A DNA stretch of 44,758 bases from Desulfurellaceae bacterium (lineage in GTDB: Bacteria > Desulfobacterota > Binatia > Bin18): NCBI GenBank assembly GCA_021296095.1, contig JAGWBB010000032.1, positions 1 through 44,758 of the forward strand. The letters are read 5' to 3'. The notes under the pieces are model-generated. The model saw only the letters and a list, made by a program, of their open reading frames with translations. It searched no databases and had not been told where the DNA came from. Every line of letters starts with the position of its first letter. The stretch's first letter is position 1. Of this stretch, positions 1 to 9,979 are shown piece by piece. Made by a program: the position numbers and the translations under genes.

Positions 1-889
1 CGATGGTCGAACGCTGCGTAAGCCCCTCGGTCACCTGCCGTTTGATATTCTCGGCGCTGCGGTAACGGACGGGTCGATACATATAGCCGGCCGCACAAAA
101 ACGGCAGCCCCACTCGCAGCCCCGGCTGGTTTCGACCAGATACATGTCGCCAAAGACCGCTTCCGTATTCAGGAGCTGCGAGCGGGTCGGATAGGCGTCT
201 AAGTCCCGGACCAGGCGCCGTTGCACGACAGGCTTTCCGGGGCCGCTGTAGTCGAGCCGGGTCAAACGTCCGGCGTCGTCATAGGAGGGCCTGAACTGGG
301 TCGGCAGGTAGGCGCCGTCCAGGGCGCTCAGGCGCTCGAGCCGCTCGGCCCGGCTCAGACCTGCCGTCCGGAGTTGGTCGTAGCGCTCCAGGAACTCCGG
401 AATCATTTCCTCGCCCTCGCCGATCAAAAACAGGTCGATAAAATCGGCGACCGGTTCGGGGTTGAGAAAGGTGGCCGGCCCACCGGCAATGACCAGCGGA
501 TGCCGGTCCTGGCGCTCGGCGGCCAAGAGCGGCAGATGGGCGGCGGCCAGGATATCGAGAATATGGAGATAATCGGTTTCAAAAGACACGGAGAAGGCCA
601 GCAACTCGAAGTCGGCCAGGGGCCGCTGGTTCTCCAGGGAGGCGAGCGGGGTGCGGGTGCGGTTCAGCGCAACGGCTTCGTCCGGGTCGGGCAGAAAAGC
701 CCGCTCGCAGCGGCAATGGGAATCCTGAGAGAAAATTCGGTAGGCAGCCTGAAAACCGAGGTTGGCCATCCCAACCGCGTAGCGGTTGGGATAAATCAGA
801 CACACGGGCGACTCACCGTCCGGGCCGGCCGAAAACAGCCGTGTTTCGGCCGCCAGGCGGAGACGGGCGCGCTGTGTCGTCAACCACAT
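1..889 (-). CDS. B12-binding-like radical SAM protein (3' end missing)
   Basis: The minus strand reads as one open frame from an ATG at 889 to the window edge, giving 296 residues without a stop. The first ~200 residues look like the cobalamin-binding-type domain found before radical SAM barrels, with a glycine-rich turn (IAGGPATFLNPEP) and LIGEGEEMIPE. The motif CEWGCRFC follows (C258, C262, C265), the CxxxCxxC that holds the 4Fe-4S cluster and starts the radical SAM domain, most of which lies outside the window. It begins 55 bases after ftsZ on the same strand, so it may be the last gene of the dcw transcript. The substrate cannot be told. The start is moderately certain because no strong ribosome binding site precedes it. 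Confidence 0.85.
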   Translation of the reverse strand, partial: MWLTTQRARLRLAAETRLFSAGPDGESPVCLIYPNRYAVGMANLGFQAAYRIFSQDSHCRCERAFLPDPDEAVALNRTRTPLASLENQRPLADFELLAFSVSFETDYLHILDILAAAHLPLLAAERQDRHPLVIAGGPATFLNPEPVADFIDLFLIGEGEEMIPEFLERYDQLRTAGLSRAERLERLSALDGAYLPTQFRPSYDDAGRLTRLDYSGPGKPVVQRRLVRDLDAYPTRSQLLNTEAVFGDMYLVETSRGCEWGCRFCAAGYMYRPVRYRSAENIKRQVTEGLTQRSTI

Positions 890-944
890 GGCACGACACT
901 ATCCGCCCGCTGGTGTCGGCGCAAGCCGCGCCCGGCGCAGCGTC

Positions 945-2147
945 TCACTTCGCCTGCTTGCGTAAAAATGCCGGGATATCGTAGCTATCGTTGGCCTCGG
1001 CGGCAGGCGGAGTCTCGGCGGTTTCCTCGGCTGTCTTACCGGTCTGCCGCTTCCGCTGCCAGGTCGGCGTATCGAGATCGTCATCAACGAGCGTGCCGAG
1101 GTGGACGACCTTGCGCTGACCGGCCGGCGTCCGCAGCCCGCCCTTCACCGAGCTGAGCGCCGGCGGGCGAGTGTCCTGAACCGCAGACTCGGCCTCGTCG
1201 AAGCCGGTGGCGATGACGGTAATCGACAGATCCTCTCCCATTGACTCATCAATCACCGCGCCGAAGATGATGTTGGCCTCTTCGTCCGCCTCGTCCTGGA
1301 TGAGCGTGGCCGCCTCATTGACCTCGTGCAGGGTCATGCTCGGTCCGCCGGTCACATTGATGAGAATGCCTCTCGCCCCACTGATGGAAATATCTTCCAG
1401 CAGCGGGCTGGCAATCGCCCGGCGCGAGGCTTCCTCGGCCCGCCCCTCGCCGTTGGCCGTTGCCGCGCCCATGATCGCCATGCCCATCTCGGCCATGATC
1501 GTCCGCACATCGGCAAAGTCGAGGTTGATCAGGCCGCCGACCGTAATCAGGTCGGAAATGCCGCGCACCGCCTGAAGCAACACCTCGTCGGCCTTGTGGA
1601 AGGCTTCGAGCAGCGGCTGGCTGCGGCTGGCCACGGCCAGCAGCCGCTGATTCGGAATCGAGATCAGGGTATCGACGTTGTCCTTGAGCTCGCGAATCCC
1701 CTCTTCGGCCTGGCGCATGCGCCGACGCCCCTCAAACAGGAAGGGTTTGGTCACCACACCAACAGTCAGCGCACCGGTCTCCTTGGCAATACGGGCCGCA
1801 ACCGGAGCCCCTCCGGTGCCCGTGCCCCCGCCCATACCGGCGGTGATGAAGACCATATCGGCCCCCTGCAGGTATCCGCCGATCTCCTCCTCGCTCTCAA
1901 TCGTGGAGCGGCGTCCGATCTCGGGATTGGAGCCGGCTCCCAGTCCTTTGGTCAAATCGGTGCCGAGCTGAATCTTGGTCGGCGCCAGATTCATCTGCAG
2001 GGCCTGGGCATCGGTGTTGGCAACAATGAAGTCGACGCCGACCAGCCCGGCACTAATCATGGTATTGATGGCATTGCCTCCCGCGCCCCCAATGCCGACG
2101 ATACGGATCTGCGCCCCATCTCTATCATTCTCCACAAACTCAAGCAT
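945..2147 (-). CDS. ftsZ: Cell division tubulin FtsZ
   Basis: FtsZ is the GTPase that polymerises into the cytoplasmic division ring. The 400-residue product is of normal length. It has the N-terminal nucleotide-binding glycine loop (IVGIGGAGGNAINTMI), the tubulin signature GGGTGTGGAPV with the preceding FITAGM, and the NLDFADVRTIM segment of the GTPase domain. A variable linker follows, ending in the conserved tail DIPAFLRKQ that docks onto FtsA. The ATG at 2147 follows a near-perfect Shine-Dalgarno (AAGGAGGTG). It sits 46 bases after ftsA, the widest gap between dcw genes downstream of rsmH, so ftsZ is translated from its own strong site. Confidence 0.98.
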   Translation of the reverse strand: MLEFVENDRDGAQIRIVGIGGAGGNAINTMISAGLVGVDFIVANTDAQALQMNLAPTKIQLGTDLTKGLGAGSNPEIGRRSTIESEEEIGGYLQGADMVFITAGMGGGTGTGGAPVAARIAKETGALTVGVVTKPFLFEGRRRMRQAEEGIRELKDNVDTLISIPNQRLLAVASRSQPLLEAFHKADEVLLQAVRGISDLITVGGLINLDFADVRTIMAEMGMAIMGAATANGEGRAEEASRRAIASPLLEDISISGARGILINVTGGPSMTLHEVNEAATLIQDEADEEANIIFGAVIDESMGEDLSITVIATGFDEAESAVQDTRPPALSSVKGGLRTPAGQRKVVHLGTLVDDDLDTPTWQRKRQTGKTAEETAETPPAAEANDSYDIPAFLRKQAK

Positions 2148-2193
2148 CTCACACCTCCTTGCTCAGTTCCTCCCTCGGCGGGAAGTCCATACG

Positions 2194-3423
2194 CTAAAAA
2201 AAATCGCGAATCCACTCCACCACACGTTCCCGGACGCTTTGCCATCCGCGATCCTGACGGAGGGGCCCAATACCGTTCTGATGTCTTTCCTGTACGCTGG
2301 CTAAGAGAATCCCCAGACCAGTCGCGTACATGGGACTGGTCTGCGCGTCAATGAGGCCGTCCAGATGGTGCGGCGTCCCGCGTCGGGTCGGCAGTTGAAA
2401 AACCCGCTCGGCCAGCTCGGGCATGCCCGCCAAAATGGCTCCGCCGCCGGTCAGCACCAAGCCCGAACCGAGTTTGTCAAGCAGTCCCGTCAGCTCGAGC
2501 TGGGCTTTGGTCAGACTGAAGATTTCTTCGGCCCGCGGTTCGATGATTTCCCCCAGCCGGCGCCGCAGCAACTGGACCGGCTCGCGCCCGCCGAGGCGCG
2601 CCATCTCAATCGTTTCGCCGGGCAGGATCAGGTCCATCAGCGCACAGCCGTACTGTTGTTTGATCTTTTCCGCCTCGGCCAGCGGCGTACGCAAGCCGAC
2701 CACCAAATCGTTGGTGATATTATGTCCGCCGACCCGGAGCACCGCCGTATGCTGGGGCACGCCACGGGCAAAGACAATCACGCTCGTTGCCCCGCCGCCG
2801 ATATCGAGCAGCGCTACCCCCATTTCTTTCTCCTCCGGGGTCAGCACGGCCTCGGCTGCGGCCAGGGCGGTAAAATACAGCCGGCGCACAGACAGACCGG
2901 CCCGCTCACAGCACTTGGTGATGGTCTGAACGGCGCTGCTGGACACCGCCACCAGATGGACCGCTGCCTCGAGACGCACGCCGGAGCTGCCAACCGGATT
3001 CGTGCCCCTATCCTGGCCGTCGACCAGGAATTCCTGCGGCATGACGTGCAGGATCTCACAGTCGGCGGACAGGGCCCGGGTACGACCCACCTCAATAACC
3101 CGACGCAGGTCTTCGTCCTGCACCTCCTGGTTCTCAATAATGACCAAGCCCTGGCTGGTGATCCCCTCGACATAGCCGCCGACAATGCCGCTACTCACTT
3201 CATAGATGTCGCAGTTGGCACCGGTCTGGGCTTCCTCGACGGCTTTGCGGATGGTTTGGGCGGTCGTTTCGACATTGAGAATCAGGCCCTTGCGCAAGCC
3301 CTGGGACAGGGCGCTGCCGACCCCCAGGATTTCCAACCCTTCGAGGCTCTGGCGGGCCACAATCACCGCGGTTTTGTAGCTCCCAATATCGAGACTCACC
3401 AGGAGAGCGGCATCCTTATGCAT
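2194..3423 (-). CDS. ftsA: Cell division protein FtsA (actin-like membrane anchor)
   Basis: FtsA is the actin-fold ATPase that tethers FtsZ to the inner membrane. From the ATG at 3423 it is 409 residues, the usual size. Visible are the first phosphate loop (LDIGSYKTAVIVA), the second phosphate region (LLDIGGGATSVIVF), and the GSGLVLTGGGAILAGMPEL adenosine region. The C-terminus SVRERVVEWIRDFF is an amphipathic helix of the kind that inserts into the membrane. The frame is open further upstream to 3567, but that part lies inside ftsQ and resembles nothing, so the start overlapping the ftsQ end by 8 bases is preferred. The preceding CGAGGGAG-like sequence inside ftsQ could serve as ribosome binding site. 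Confidence 0.97.
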   Translation of the reverse strand: MHKDAALLVSLDIGSYKTAVIVARQSLEGLEILGVGSALSQGLRKGLILNVETTAQTIRKAVEEAQTGANCDIYEVSSGIVGGYVEGITSQGLVIIENQEVQDEDLRRVIEVGRTRALSADCEILHVMPQEFLVDGQDRGTNPVGSSGVRLEAAVHLVAVSSSAVQTITKCCERAGLSVRRLYFTALAAAEAVLTPEEKEMGVALLDIGGGATSVIVFARGVPQHTAVLRVGGHNITNDLVVGLRTPLAEAEKIKQQYGCALMDLILPGETIEMARLGGREPVQLLRRRLGEIIEPRAEEIFSLTKAQLELTGLLDKLGSGLVLTGGGAILAGMPELAERVFQLPTRRGTPHHLDGLIDAQTSPMYATGLGILLASVQERHQNGIGPLRQDRGWQSVRERVVEWIRDFF

Positions 3424-4237
3424 CGTCTTCTTCTCCCTCGGCAGCTCCCCCGCGGGCCAGCGCTTGGGTGGCAGCCGGAACCGGACGGACCACCACCTGA
3501 TTACGAAAGCGGGCGTCAAACACGGCCGCTGGCCCATCGACCGGCCAGGTTTCAAGCACCCGCCCAACGCGGGCCAAGTTTTCGGGCCGCGTTTCCCGGC
3601 CGACCCGAATCGTTATCTGTCGCCGGGCCAGGAACAGGGTATAGCCCGCGTCCCGCTCCCAGCGAATTTCAGACAACTGTTCCCGCCACAGCCGACTCGC
3701 CGCCAACAGCCGCAGGACGCCTCCCAGTGCACGGCGGGCGGTGGGCGCGTCCAGCCACAGGTCGGCCACACCACTGACATAGGGCAGATCGAGTCGGACG
3801 GTCGAAAGCTCGGGGTCAAAAAAGTAGCCGCCGTGCCGATCAAGATAGACGAGTTGCGCCCCTTGGACAACGGCGACGGGACGACGCGCCTCGACCCGGA
3901 TGTGAACGGCGTCGGGCAGTCGGCGTTCGACCCGGGCCTGACGGATCCGGGCCTGGTCGAGAAGCCGGGTTTCGACCTGGCGGCGGTCGACCTCGAAGAC
4001 CGACATACCGGCGTGGAGACCGCTCCAGCGCCGAATATCGGCCTGTGACAGCCGTCCATCGGTGTGGACGACGATGTGCTGGAGGGCGAAATAGGGCTGG
4101 GCGGCGACGAAACGGATCAGCTTTCCCCCCACGATCCACAGGCAGCCCAGCAGGAGGGTGAAGACGAGCAGCCTCCTGCCCCACGGTCGAGCCGAACGCG
4201 TTCTTGTTGATGGCGTGGGCGGCGTCGCGCGTTTCAC
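3416..4237 (-). CDS. ftsQ: Cell division protein FtsQ
   Basis: FtsQ is a bitopic inner-membrane protein that links the cytoplasmic ring to the FtsLB-FtsWI synthase. The 273-residue product has a basic cytoplasmic tail, one membrane segment at about residues 24-42 (LLVFTLLLGCLWIVGG), and then a POTRA domain beginning YFALQHIVVHTDGRLSQADI. The pattern RLPDAVHIRVEARRPVAVV is typical of the FtsQ beta domain. The start is a GTG inside GTGA, overlapping the ddl stop by 4 bases, which points to coupled translation. The position between ddl and ftsA is the standard dcw order. Confidence 0.93.
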   Translation of the reverse strand: MKRATPPTPSTRTRSARPWGRRLLVFTLLLGCLWIVGGKLIRFVAAQPYFALQHIVVHTDGRLSQADIRRWSGLHAGMSVFEVDRRQVETRLLDQARIRQARVERRLPDAVHIRVEARRPVAVVQGAQLVYLDRHGGYFFDPELSTVRLDLPYVSGVADLWLDAPTARRALGGVLRLLAASRLWREQLSEIRWERDAGYTLFLARRQITIRVGRETRPENLARVGRVLETWPVDGPAAVFDARFRNQVVVRPVPAATQALARGGAAEGEEDDA

Positions 4238-5178
4238 CCCGCCCTCCCCTGGCCGTGGAGACCGGCGCGCTGCAAAATCGCCTCGACCAGCGCTGCGTAG
4301 TCCAGCCCAGCGTGGGCGGCAATGCGCGGCAGATAGCTGAGTTCGTGCAGCCCGGGCAAGGAATTGACCTCCAGCACAAAAATCTGTCCGTCTTCGGTCA
4401 CCCGCGTATCGACCCGGCTATAGCCACCGCAGCCCAGCGCCCGGTGGGCCTCAAGGGCAATCCCAAGCACTTGGTCATACACCGCAGGCGCAAGCGGGGC
4501 GGGCATCAGGAACTCCTCTCGGCCGGCCGTGTACTTGACCTCGTAGGAGTGGAATTCTCCCTTGGCAATGACCTCCATCGCTCCCAGCGTGTGCTCGCCC
4601 AGAATCCCGACCGTAACTTCGTGGCCGCCGATATACGCCTCGACCAGGCTGGCCGCGTCAAACCGGGACGCCTCGGCCAGGGCCGCCGGCAGATCGGGGC
4701 TGGAGCGCACGATACTCACCCCCACACTCGAGCCCTCGGCGCTCGGCTTAACCACAACCGGAAACGACAGCGTGGCGAGCTTCCACTTCGCCGCCCGGGT
4801 ATCGATCACCTCCCAGGCCGGAGTTGGAATCCCGTGGGTGTGCCATATCCGTTTAGCCATGGGTTTGTTCATGGCCAGCGCGCTGGCCAGGACGCCCGAG
4901 CCGGTATATGGGATCCCCAATACCTCCAGGACAGCCTGGACCGTGCCGTCCTCGCCAAACTTTCCGTGCAGGGCGATGAACACCACATCGACCCGGCGCG
5001 CCTGGCTCAGCCACCCGCCGTCAGCCTGCACCTCAATGGCGGTCACATCGTAGCCCAGGCCGCGCAGCGCCTCACACACCGCACTACCGGTTCGCAGCGA
5101 AATCTCGCGCTCGGCCGACACACCGCCCAGCAGCACGCCGACCGTTTTTCCGCGCCAGCGCGGGCCCTCGGTACTCAT
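4234..5178 (-). CDS. ddl: D-alanine--D-alanine ligase
   Basis: This ligase joins two D-alanines using ATP to make the terminal dipeptide of the peptidoglycan stem. The 314-residue product has the N-terminal loop VGVLLGGVSAEREISLRTG and the ATP-grasp segments FPVVVKPSAEGSSVGV and GYSRVDTRVTEDGQIFVLEVNSLPGL. The latter ends in the acidic and Asn metal and substrate ligands (EVNSLPG). It starts at an ATG with GAGGAGGGA just upstream and shares ATGA with the end of murB. The usual partner MurF, which adds this dipeptide to the UDP-linked precursor, is not in the cluster. Confidence 0.97.
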   Translation of the reverse strand: MSTEGPRWRGKTVGVLLGGVSAEREISLRTGSAVCEALRGLGYDVTAIEVQADGGWLSQARRVDVVFIALHGKFGEDGTVQAVLEVLGIPYTGSGVLASALAMNKPMAKRIWHTHGIPTPAWEVIDTRAAKWKLATLSFPVVVKPSAEGSSVGVSIVRSSPDLPAALAEASRFDAASLVEAYIGGHEVTVGILGEHTLGAMEVIAKGEFHSYEVKYTAGREEFLMPAPLAPAVYDQVLGIALEAHRALGCGGYSRVDTRVTEDGQIFVLEVNSLPGLHELSYLPRIAAHAGLDYAALVEAILQRAGLHGQGRAG

Positions 5179-6164
5179 GGTCCCTCCTCAGATGCGTGGG
5201 CAGCCAGACCCGGTCCTCCCCGGCCCTGCTCCCAGTCTCCGACCAGACGCAGCTCCGGCTCAAGCCACACCTGGTGGGCAGCCCACACTGTGCGCTGTAC
5301 GTGTTCCATCAGCCGCTTCACCTCGGCCGCCCGCGCGCCACCGGTATTCAGGATGAAATTGGCGTGCTGCTCGGACACCCGCGCCTTCCCGCAGCGGGCG
5401 CCTTTCAGTCCGGCCAGCTCGATCAGACGACCGGCATAGGCGCCGGGCGGATTTTTGAACACCGAGCCCGCGTTGGGAGAGCCGTGCGGCTGGCTGGTAT
5501 GGCGTCGTGTCTGCGCCCGGCGCATTGCCGAGCCGAGCCGGGCCGGCTCCTGAGGGTACAGGCGAAAACCGATCTCGGCCACAATGAAGTCGGATGGCAG
5601 CGCGGTGCGACGATAGCCAAAGCCGAGTTGCTCTGCCGACAGACACACCACCCGAGCGGCACGATCAACACCCCGAATCATTTCCACAACCTGACTCAAC
5701 TCCCCACCAAAAGCGCCGGCATTCATCAGCAGCCCGCCGCCCACACTGCCGGGAATGCCCTCGGCGAACGTCACCCCGGCATAGCCCTTGGCCACGGCTT
5801 CGCGGACAAAGCGACCCAGCGAACGTCCAGCGCCAACCCGCACCCGCCGCTCGGTCCGGTCGGCCCCGGACTCGCTCCACCGGCTATAATTAAACCCCTT
5901 GCCGAGCTTGACTACAACACCGCGGATACCCGCATCGCTGACCAGGAGATTGCTGCCTCCGCCCAGGATGAACAGCGGCAGCCCTTCGGTTCTGACCAGC
6001 CCGACTACGGCTTGGAGTTCGGCCAGGCTGTGGGGTTCGACAAAGATGTCGGCCGGACCGCCAATCCGAAAAGACGTATAGCGGGCCAGTATGACATCGC
6101 GACGGACCTGGCAGACCTGGTCGCTCAGCAGCCGCAGCAGCCGGTTTTTCCGTTCAGCCTGCAC
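5175..6164 (-). CDS. murB: UDP-N-acetylenolpyruvoylglucosamine reductase MurB
   Basis: MurB reduces UDP-GlcNAc-enolpyruvate to UDP-MurNAc with NADPH and FAD in the cytoplasm. The 329-residue product has the FAD-binding motifs [36 protein letters not shown] and [21 protein letters not shown]. The active-site segment [23 protein letters not shown] contains the catalytic serine of the family. The short loop between these motifs fits the type II (Gram-positive-like) MurB form rather than the E. coli form; this is family knowledge applied by eye. It overlaps murC by 11 bases and ddl by 4. Confidence 0.96.
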   Translation of the reverse strand: MQAERKNRLLRLLSDQVCQVRRDVILARYTSFRIGGPADIFVEPHSLAELQAVVGLVRTEGLPLFILGGGSNLLVSDAGIRGVVVKLGKGFNYSRWSESGADRTERRVRVGAGRSLGRFVREAVAKGYAGVTFAEGIPGSVGGGLLMNAGAFGGELSQVVEMIRGVDRAARVVCLSAEQLGFGYRRTALPSDFIVAEIGFRLYPQEPARLGSAMRRAQTRRHTSQPHGSPNAGSVFKNPPGAYAGRLIELAGLKGARCGKARVSEQHANFILNTGGARAAEVKRLMEHVQRTVWAAHQVWLEPELRLVGDWEQGRGGPGLAAHASEEGP

Positions 6165-7641
6165 CCGTCCCCCTCTTTTGCAGCAGCGCCAGCAGCTCGT
6201 CCCCGGTCCGGTGGATATCCCCGGCGCCCAGGGTCATGACCATGTCACCCGGCCGGACGCAGTCGAGAGCCGCCCGGGCCAGCCCCTCCCGGTCGGCAAC
6301 AAAACGGACCTCGGTATGACCGCGCTGGTGCAGCGCCCGATACAGCCGATGGCCCGACACGTCGGCCCGCGGCTCCTCACCGGCCGGGTAGATCTCGGTC
6401 AGCAAGACCGTGTCGGCATCATCAAAAGCGGACAGAAACTCGTCAAACAGAGCCTGGGTGCGCGAATAGCGGTGGGGCTGAAACACTGCCACCAGGCGCC
6501 GCGCCGGGTCGGCCTGGCAGCTGCCCTCACGGGCCGCCCGCAGAGTCGCCCGCAGCTCCTCGGGGTGGTGCGCATAGTCGTCAACAACCAGCACCCCAGC
6601 GGCCTCGCCCTTGACCTCAAAACGGCGCTGAATGCCGTCAAAGCCGGTCAGGGCGTGCTGCACGCAGGCAAACGGGATCCCCAACTCCCGCGCCACCGCT
6701 ACCGCGGCCAGGGCGTTGAGCGCAGAGTGGCGGCCCGGCAGCTTGAGGTGTAGAGGTCCCAATCGCTCGTCGCCGGCCCAGACCTCACAACGGGTGGTCA
6801 TGCCCGACACGCGAACATCGCGGGCCATCAGGTCGGCCTCCGGACTCAGGCCATAGGTGACAAAGCGCTTGTGGACGTGGGGCAGCAGCGCCCGGACATT
6901 GACACTGTCCAGGCACAAGACGGCCCGGCCATAAAACGGGACCCGGTTGACAAAGCGCAGATAGGCGTCTCTGACCCGGTCCATATCGCCGTAAAAATCG
7001 AGATGCTCGGGATCGATATTGGTGACCACGACAATCGTCGGGCTCAGCAGCAGAAAGGTCCCGTCGCTCTCGTCAGCCTCGGCCACCAGAAAGCGGCCCT
7101 GCCCCAAGCGCGCGTTCGAGCCGACAACGTTCAGCCGGCCGCCGATCACACACGTCGGATCCAGGTCGGCCTGGGCCAGAACGCTGGCCACGAGCGAGGT
7201 GGTGGTGGTTTTGCCGTGGGTGCCGGCAATCGCAATCCCGTATTTGAGACGCATGAGCTCGGCCAGCATCTCTGCCCGCGGGATGACCGGAATGCGCAGC
7301 TCCCGAGCCCGGCTGACCTCTGGATTGGCGTATTTCACGGCCGACGAGATGACCACCACGTCGGTCCGCAGGTCAATGTGCTCAGCCCGATGTCCATAGG
7401 CGATCTGAGCCCCGAGGCGGGTCAGGCGACGGGTCGCGTCCGACTCGACCTGGTCCGAACCGCTGACCTGATAGCCCAGATTCAGCAGCAGCTCGGCAAT
7501 GCCGCTCATGCCGATCCCCCCGATGCCGACAAAATGAATATGGCGGTTGGTGTCAAACAACACCTGCCCCTGGGGACCGAGCGTCCCAGCCGGCCCATTT
7601 CCGGACCGTCCGAGACCCGTGGTCGGTGTTCTTTCGGCCAT
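6154..7641 (-). CDS. murC: UDP-N-acetylmuramate--L-alanine ligase MurC
   Basis: MurC adds the first amino acid, L-alanine, to UDP-MurNAc. The 495-residue product has the N-terminal loop [22 protein letters not shown], the ATP loop [15 protein letters not shown], and the Mur-ligase motifs [12 protein letters not shown] and [16 protein letters not shown]. The ATG at 7641 overlaps the murG stop as TAATG. The open frame runs on upstream to 7737, but that stretch is murG sequence in another frame. A 25-residue low-complexity Gly/Pro lead precedes the first conserved motif. It is the only ATP-dependent Mur ligase besides MurE in this cluster; MurD and MurF are missing. Confidence 0.96.
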   Translation of the reverse strand: MAERTPTTGLGRSGNGPAGTLGPQGQVLFDTNRHIHFVGIGGIGMSGIAELLLNLGYQVSGSDQVESDATRRLTRLGAQIAYGHRAEHIDLRTDVVVISSAVKYANPEVSRARELRIPVIPRAEMLAELMRLKYGIAIAGTHGKTTTTSLVASVLAQADLDPTCVIGGRLNVVGSNARLGQGRFLVAEADESDGTFLLLSPTIVVVTNIDPEHLDFYGDMDRVRDAYLRFVNRVPFYGRAVLCLDSVNVRALLPHVHKRFVTYGLSPEADLMARDVRVSGMTTRCEVWAGDERLGPLHLKLPGRHSALNALAAVAVARELGIPFACVQHALTGFDGIQRRFEVKGEAAGVLVVDDYAHHPEELRATLRAAREGSCQADPARRLVAVFQPHRYSRTQALFDEFLSAFDDADTVLLTEIYPAGEEPRADVSGHRLYRALHQRGHTEVRFVADREGLARAALDCVRPGDMVMTLGAGDIHRTGDELLALLQKRGTGAG

Positions 7642-8792
7642 TACCGTCCCGCTTCTCCGGCCGCGAGCTGGGCTGCGGCCGGGACACAGGCCAGACACTC
7701 GCGCAAGACACGTGTCGTCGCATCGGCTTGGCCGCAAGCCGCCGCAGCCCGGGCCATGGCGTGCAGGCGGGCAGGCTCACGCATCAGGCCGCCGAGAGCC
7801 TGCGCAACCCGCTCCGCACTCAGCTCGGCGTCCAGAATCATCAGCGCCGCTCCGGCTCGGACCAGCTGCTCGGCGTTGACGCGCTGGTGATCGTCCGCCG
7901 CATACGGGTAGGGCACAAAGATCGCCGGTTTACCCAGGGCTGTCAGCTCGGCCAGGGTCATGGCGCCGGCCCGGCAGATGACCAGATCGGCCGCCGCATA
8001 GGCCGCGTCCATGGCCTCGATGAAAGGCACAACCTCGGCCTCAACGCCAAGCCGAGTATAAGCATCGCGGACCTCGGCGTGCTCGGCCTGGCCGGTCTGA
8101 TGCACGATGCGGAGTTGGCCGGACGGCACGCCGAGGGCGGCAAAGGCCGACGGCAGGGTTTGGTTAAGCCGCCGGGCGCCGGCACTCCCGCCGAGGACTA
8201 AGACGCCGAACGGTCTGGTCCGCCCGGCGCCGTTCGGCTCCGCAGGTCTGGGCGACAGCTCGGCGCTTCGCCAGCGCACCGGAGTCCCGGTATAGACCGC
8301 TTTTCCGGCCGGAAAGCGGGCCACGGTAGCGGGAAAGCCAACACACACGCGGCTCGCAAAACGCCCCAACAACCGATTGGTGAGGCCCGGAATCGCGTTC
8401 GGCTCAAGCAGCACGCACGGAATACGTCGCAGCCAGGCTGCCACGACCGTCGGCCCGGACGCATAGCCGCCCAGGCTGAAAATCAGATCGGGTCTGAACT
8501 CGCCCAGGATGCGCCACGCCGAGCCAACCCCGCGCAGGGCTGCCCAGCCGGCCTGGAGCCCGCCCCACCAGCCTCTGCCCCGCAGCTGTTGGGCGGAAAT
8601 GAGTCGCAGCGGAAACCCCAGGCGCGGAACCAGCCGCCCCTCCAGGCCGTACGGGGTGCCGACGAACAACACCTCGGCCGCCACTTCTCGCTGGGCGTCT
8701 TGGGCGAGCGCGACTCCCGGAAACAGGTGGCCCCCCGTTCCCCCGGCGGCCAACAGCAGCCGCAGCCGTCCGGGTGTGGGCGTCCTAGGCAT
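7641..8792 (-). CDS. murG: Lipid II synthase MurG (GlcNAc transferase)
   Basis: MurG transfers GlcNAc from UDP-GlcNAc to lipid I on the inner face of the membrane, giving lipid II. The 383-residue product shows the first glycine loop [19 protein letters not shown], the second [20 protein letters not shown], and the donor-binding segment [33 protein letters not shown] near the C-terminus. These are the hallmark G-loops of the GT28 family. The start at 8792 (MPRTPTPG) overlaps the end of ftsW by 8 bases. An open extension to 8879 is ftsW in another frame. Confidence 0.96.
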   Translation of the reverse strand: MPRTPTPGRLRLLLAAGGTGGHLFPGVALAQDAQREVAAEVLFVGTPYGLEGRLVPRLGFPLRLISAQQLRGRGWWGGLQAGWAALRGVGSAWRILGEFRPDLIFSLGGYASGPTVVAAWLRRIPCVLLEPNAIPGLTNRLLGRFASRVCVGFPATVARFPAGKAVYTGTPVRWRSAELSPRPAEPNGAGRTRPFGVLVLGGSAGARRLNQTLPSAFAALGVPSGQLRIVHQTGQAEHAEVRDAYTRLGVEAEVVPFIEAMDAAYAAADLVICRAGAMTLAELTALGKPAIFVPYPYAADDHQRVNAEQLVRAGAALMILDAELSAERVAQALGGLMREPARLHAMARAAAACGQADATTRVLRECLACVPAAAQLAAGEAGR

Positions 8793-9978
8793 GAATCCGG
8801 TTCTCCGGTCGAATCTCGCGCGACAGGCCCAACAGGATACCCACATAGACCAGCGCCATGCACAGCGACGACCCACCATAACTGATAAACGGCAGGGGCA
8901 GACCTTTTGTCGGGAGCAGGCCCAGCACCACCGCCATATTCAGGCCGGCCTGACCGACCAGCAGAAAGCTACAGCCAAAAGCCAGCAGCTGACCAAAGCG
9001 ATGGGGATGGCGCAGCGCGATCCGTATGCCGCGGGCACCGACGACGACAAACAGGCCGAGGATCAGTCCCGTCCCCCACAGCCCGGTTTCTTCACCCACC
9101 ACCGCGAAGACAAAGTCGGTGTGCGCCTCGGGCAGGTAGAACATCTTCTGGCTGCTCTGGCCCAGGCCGACACCGTGGGCCCCGCCCGCCCCAAAGGCCA
9201 GCAAGGACTGGTGCAGCTGGTAGCCGCCGGCCTGGCGGTGGGCGGCCGGGTCGAGAAAAGACAGCAGTCGGGCGCTGCGGTATTCGGCCGCCATGATCCC
9301 ATACGTCACCACGACCAGCCCGGCTCCGACCAGCAGAGCCATGTGCCGTTTGCGCGCTCCGGCGACAAACAGCAGGACGAGTAGCGTCATGCCCACAAAG
9401 ACCGCCCCGCCCAGGTCGGGTTCTATCACAATCAGGAAGGCGACCAGCCCAACGACCAGGACATGGGGCAACACGCCAGACACAAAATCGTGCAGACGCC
9501 GGACCTTTTTGACCAGGGAGAAGGCCAGGTACAGCACGACCGCGCCTTTGGCGAACTCGGACGGCTGGACATTGATCGGACCGAGATGGATCCAGCGCTG
9601 GACTTTTCCCTCGGACAGCAGGACGACCAGCAGCCCCACAACTGCCAGCAACAGGGCCGGATAGGCACAGCGCCAATAGCTGGCCGATGACAGCCGAGCG
9701 GTCAGCCCCATCGCCATCAGGCCCAAGGCCAGCGCCAGGGCCTGTTTCCAGACAAAGCGATAGGGCTGATCGCCATGCTCGGCGGCATAAAAATAGGTGG
9801 TGTTCAAGACCATGAGCTGACCGATCAGCAGCAGCAGCAGCACGCTGGCCAGCAGCCAGCCATCCATCGCTCCGGGGCTGATAGGGGCCGGTGGCTGGCC
9901 TTCGAGCCGGGCCGTGTCTGCCTGCGTCCTGCTCTCCATCTTTATCCCGTTTGTCGCGGTTCGACCATCCGCCCGCAC
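8785..9978 (-). CDS. ftsW: Peptidoglycan glycosyltransferase FtsW (SEDS family)
   Basis: FtsW is the septal SEDS-family polymerase that links lipid II into glycan chains together with FtsI. The 397-residue product has about ten hydrophobic segments. It carries the SEDS motifs GPINVQPSEFAKGAVVLYLA, IVIEPDLGGAVFVG, the extracellular LPEAHTDFVFAVVGEETGLWG, and the C-terminal LLPTKGLPLPFISYGGSS. The chosen start is a GTG at 9978, one base after the mraY stop and preceded by GAGGTGA. An ATG at 9939 is possible but has no ribosome binding site. In most bacteria murD lies between mraY and ftsW; here there is no room for it. Confidence 0.95.
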   Translation of the reverse strand: MRADGRTATNGIKMESRTQADTARLEGQPPAPISPGAMDGWLLASVLLLLLIGQLMVLNTTYFYAAEHGDQPYRFVWKQALALALGLMAMGLTARLSSASYWRCAYPALLLAVVGLLVVLLSEGKVQRWIHLGPINVQPSEFAKGAVVLYLAFSLVKKVRRLHDFVSGVLPHVLVVGLVAFLIVIEPDLGGAVFVGMTLLVLLFVAGARKRHMALLVGAGLVVVTYGIMAAEYRSARLLSFLDPAAHRQAGGYQLHQSLLAFGAGGAHGVGLGQSSQKMFYLPEAHTDFVFAVVGEETGLWGTGLILGLFVVVGARGIRIALRHPHRFGQLLAFGCSFLLVGQAGLNMAVVLGLLPTKGLPLPFISYGGSSLCMALVYVGILLGLSREIRPENRIHA

Positions 9979-9979
9979 C

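Noticed and set aside
1326-3777. Long plus-strand ORFs of 342 and 470 codons over ftsZ, ftsA and ftsQ
   Set aside because: They lie antisense to genes with full family motifs; their translations show low-complexity Gln/His/Arg-rich sequence typical of shadow frames in high-GC DNA.
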